DNA of 64,000 nucleotides from positions 1,426,001 through 1,490,000 of the forward strand of contig NZ_NFZS01000001.1 in NCBI RefSeq assembly GCF_003264855.1, written 5' to 3'. Numbering within the stretch: the stretch's first letter is position 1; every line of letters starts with the position of its first letter. The position numbers were made by a program, and so were the translations under genes. The notes beneath the pieces were generated by a model that saw nothing but the letters and a program-made list of their open reading frames with translations, searched no databases and was not told the DNA's origin. Source of the DNA: Dyella jiangningensis. GTDB lineage: Bacteria > Pseudomonadota > Gammaproteobacteria > Xanthomonadales > Rhodanobacteraceae. Positions 63,821 through 64,000 of the stretch are shown here, piece after piece.

Positions 63821-64000
63821 ATGCTGTCCATCAAGGGAACGCTCGGTTTCGAAGCCAATGGTCGCAATTTCGGCGGCCATGACCGCATCGAGCTGCTGAT
63901 CAAGATCGACGAGGCAGGCTCCATCGCCGCCGCTGCCCGCGAAGTGGGCATGAGCTACAAAGGGGCGTGGGAGGCGGTCGATGCCATGAACAACCTGGCG
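63821..64000 (+). CDS. modE: ModE-like molybdate-responsive regulator, partial
   Basis: The first 60 residues are visible; the rest lies beyond the right edge. The LysR-like winged helix of ModE is clear: IELLIKIDEAGSIAAAAREVGMSYKGAWEAVDAMNNL in parts (residues about 23-60). Start ATG 63821 with AAGGAG ahead. A molybdate transporter would be expected further right. In the 230 bp before it nothing else is seen. Confidence 0.87.
   Translation, partial: MLSIKGTLGFEANGRNFGGHDRIELLIKIDEAGSIAAAAREVGMSYKGAWEAVDAMNNLA

Overview
The window is 64 kb of GC-rich chromosomal DNA. Gene content (TonB receptors, Tat-exported glycosidases, leucine/acyl-CoA catabolism, YccS and OprD homologues, GTAGGAGCG-type REP elements) suggests a gammaproteobacterium near Xanthomonadales/Rhodanobacteraceae (Dyella, Luteibacter or Rhodanobacter type). 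That placement is inference from gene style, not from a marker gene. I saw no rRNA, tRNA, CRISPR array or prophage.

Left part (1-16 kb): a leucine/acyl-CoA block on the minus strand (methylcrotonyl-CoA carboxylase beta chain cut by the left edge, acetyl-CoA acetyltransferase, isovaleryl-CoA dehydrogenase, leucine dehydrogenase) with a small lipoprotein and a YccS-like membrane protein. It is interrupted by two tandem paralogous lipidated subtilisin-type autotransporters (3.1-9.05 kb) and a small accessory patch (9.3-11.4 kb) with an orphan methyltransferase, a decayed IS1595-family transposase, a 13-bp tandem repeat and a REP doublet.

Centre (16.2-34.6 kb): twelve consecutive minus-strand genes and one divergent regulator. 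They encode a TonB-dependent receptor broken by an in-frame TGA, a GH127 beta-L-arabinofuranosidase, a GH27 alpha-galactosidase, an amino-acid permease, a DUF885 peptidase, an M24 (prolidase-like) peptidase and a complete trans-4-hydroxyproline pathway: epimerase, three-subunit D-hydroxyproline dehydrogenase, pyrroline-4-hydroxy-2-carboxylate deaminase and alpha-ketoglutarate semialdehyde dehydrogenase. A PAS-AraC regulator is divergent. Read together this looks like a locus for taking apart plant hydroxyproline-rich glycoproteins (extensin): arabinose on Hyp, galactose on Ser, Hyp peptides, then Hyp to 2-oxoglutarate. This is the main finding and is an inference from neighbourhood. A 266-bp MITE-like palindrome lies inside the Hyp operon and supplies the C-terminus of one dehydrogenase subunit.

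Right part (34.6-64 kb): mostly ordinary accessory metabolism in short units. It holds two YXWGXW-repeat envelope proteins, a TetR/hydrolase pair, fused isobutyryl-CoA mutase icmF with a 2H phosphoesterase, a polysaccharide deacetylase/GT4 pair, an HD hydrolase with a divergent GlxA-type regulator, an exported amidohydrolase, DUF2945/DUF488, two small coiled-coil proteins, an XRE/SDR divergent pair, msrA, a CGNR regulator divergent from a DMT exporter-AKR-isoprenylcysteine-methyltransferase-like operon, an OprD-like porin, an AraC/hydrolase divergent pair, MarC, an exported methyltransferase and, at the right edge, the start of a ModE regulator.
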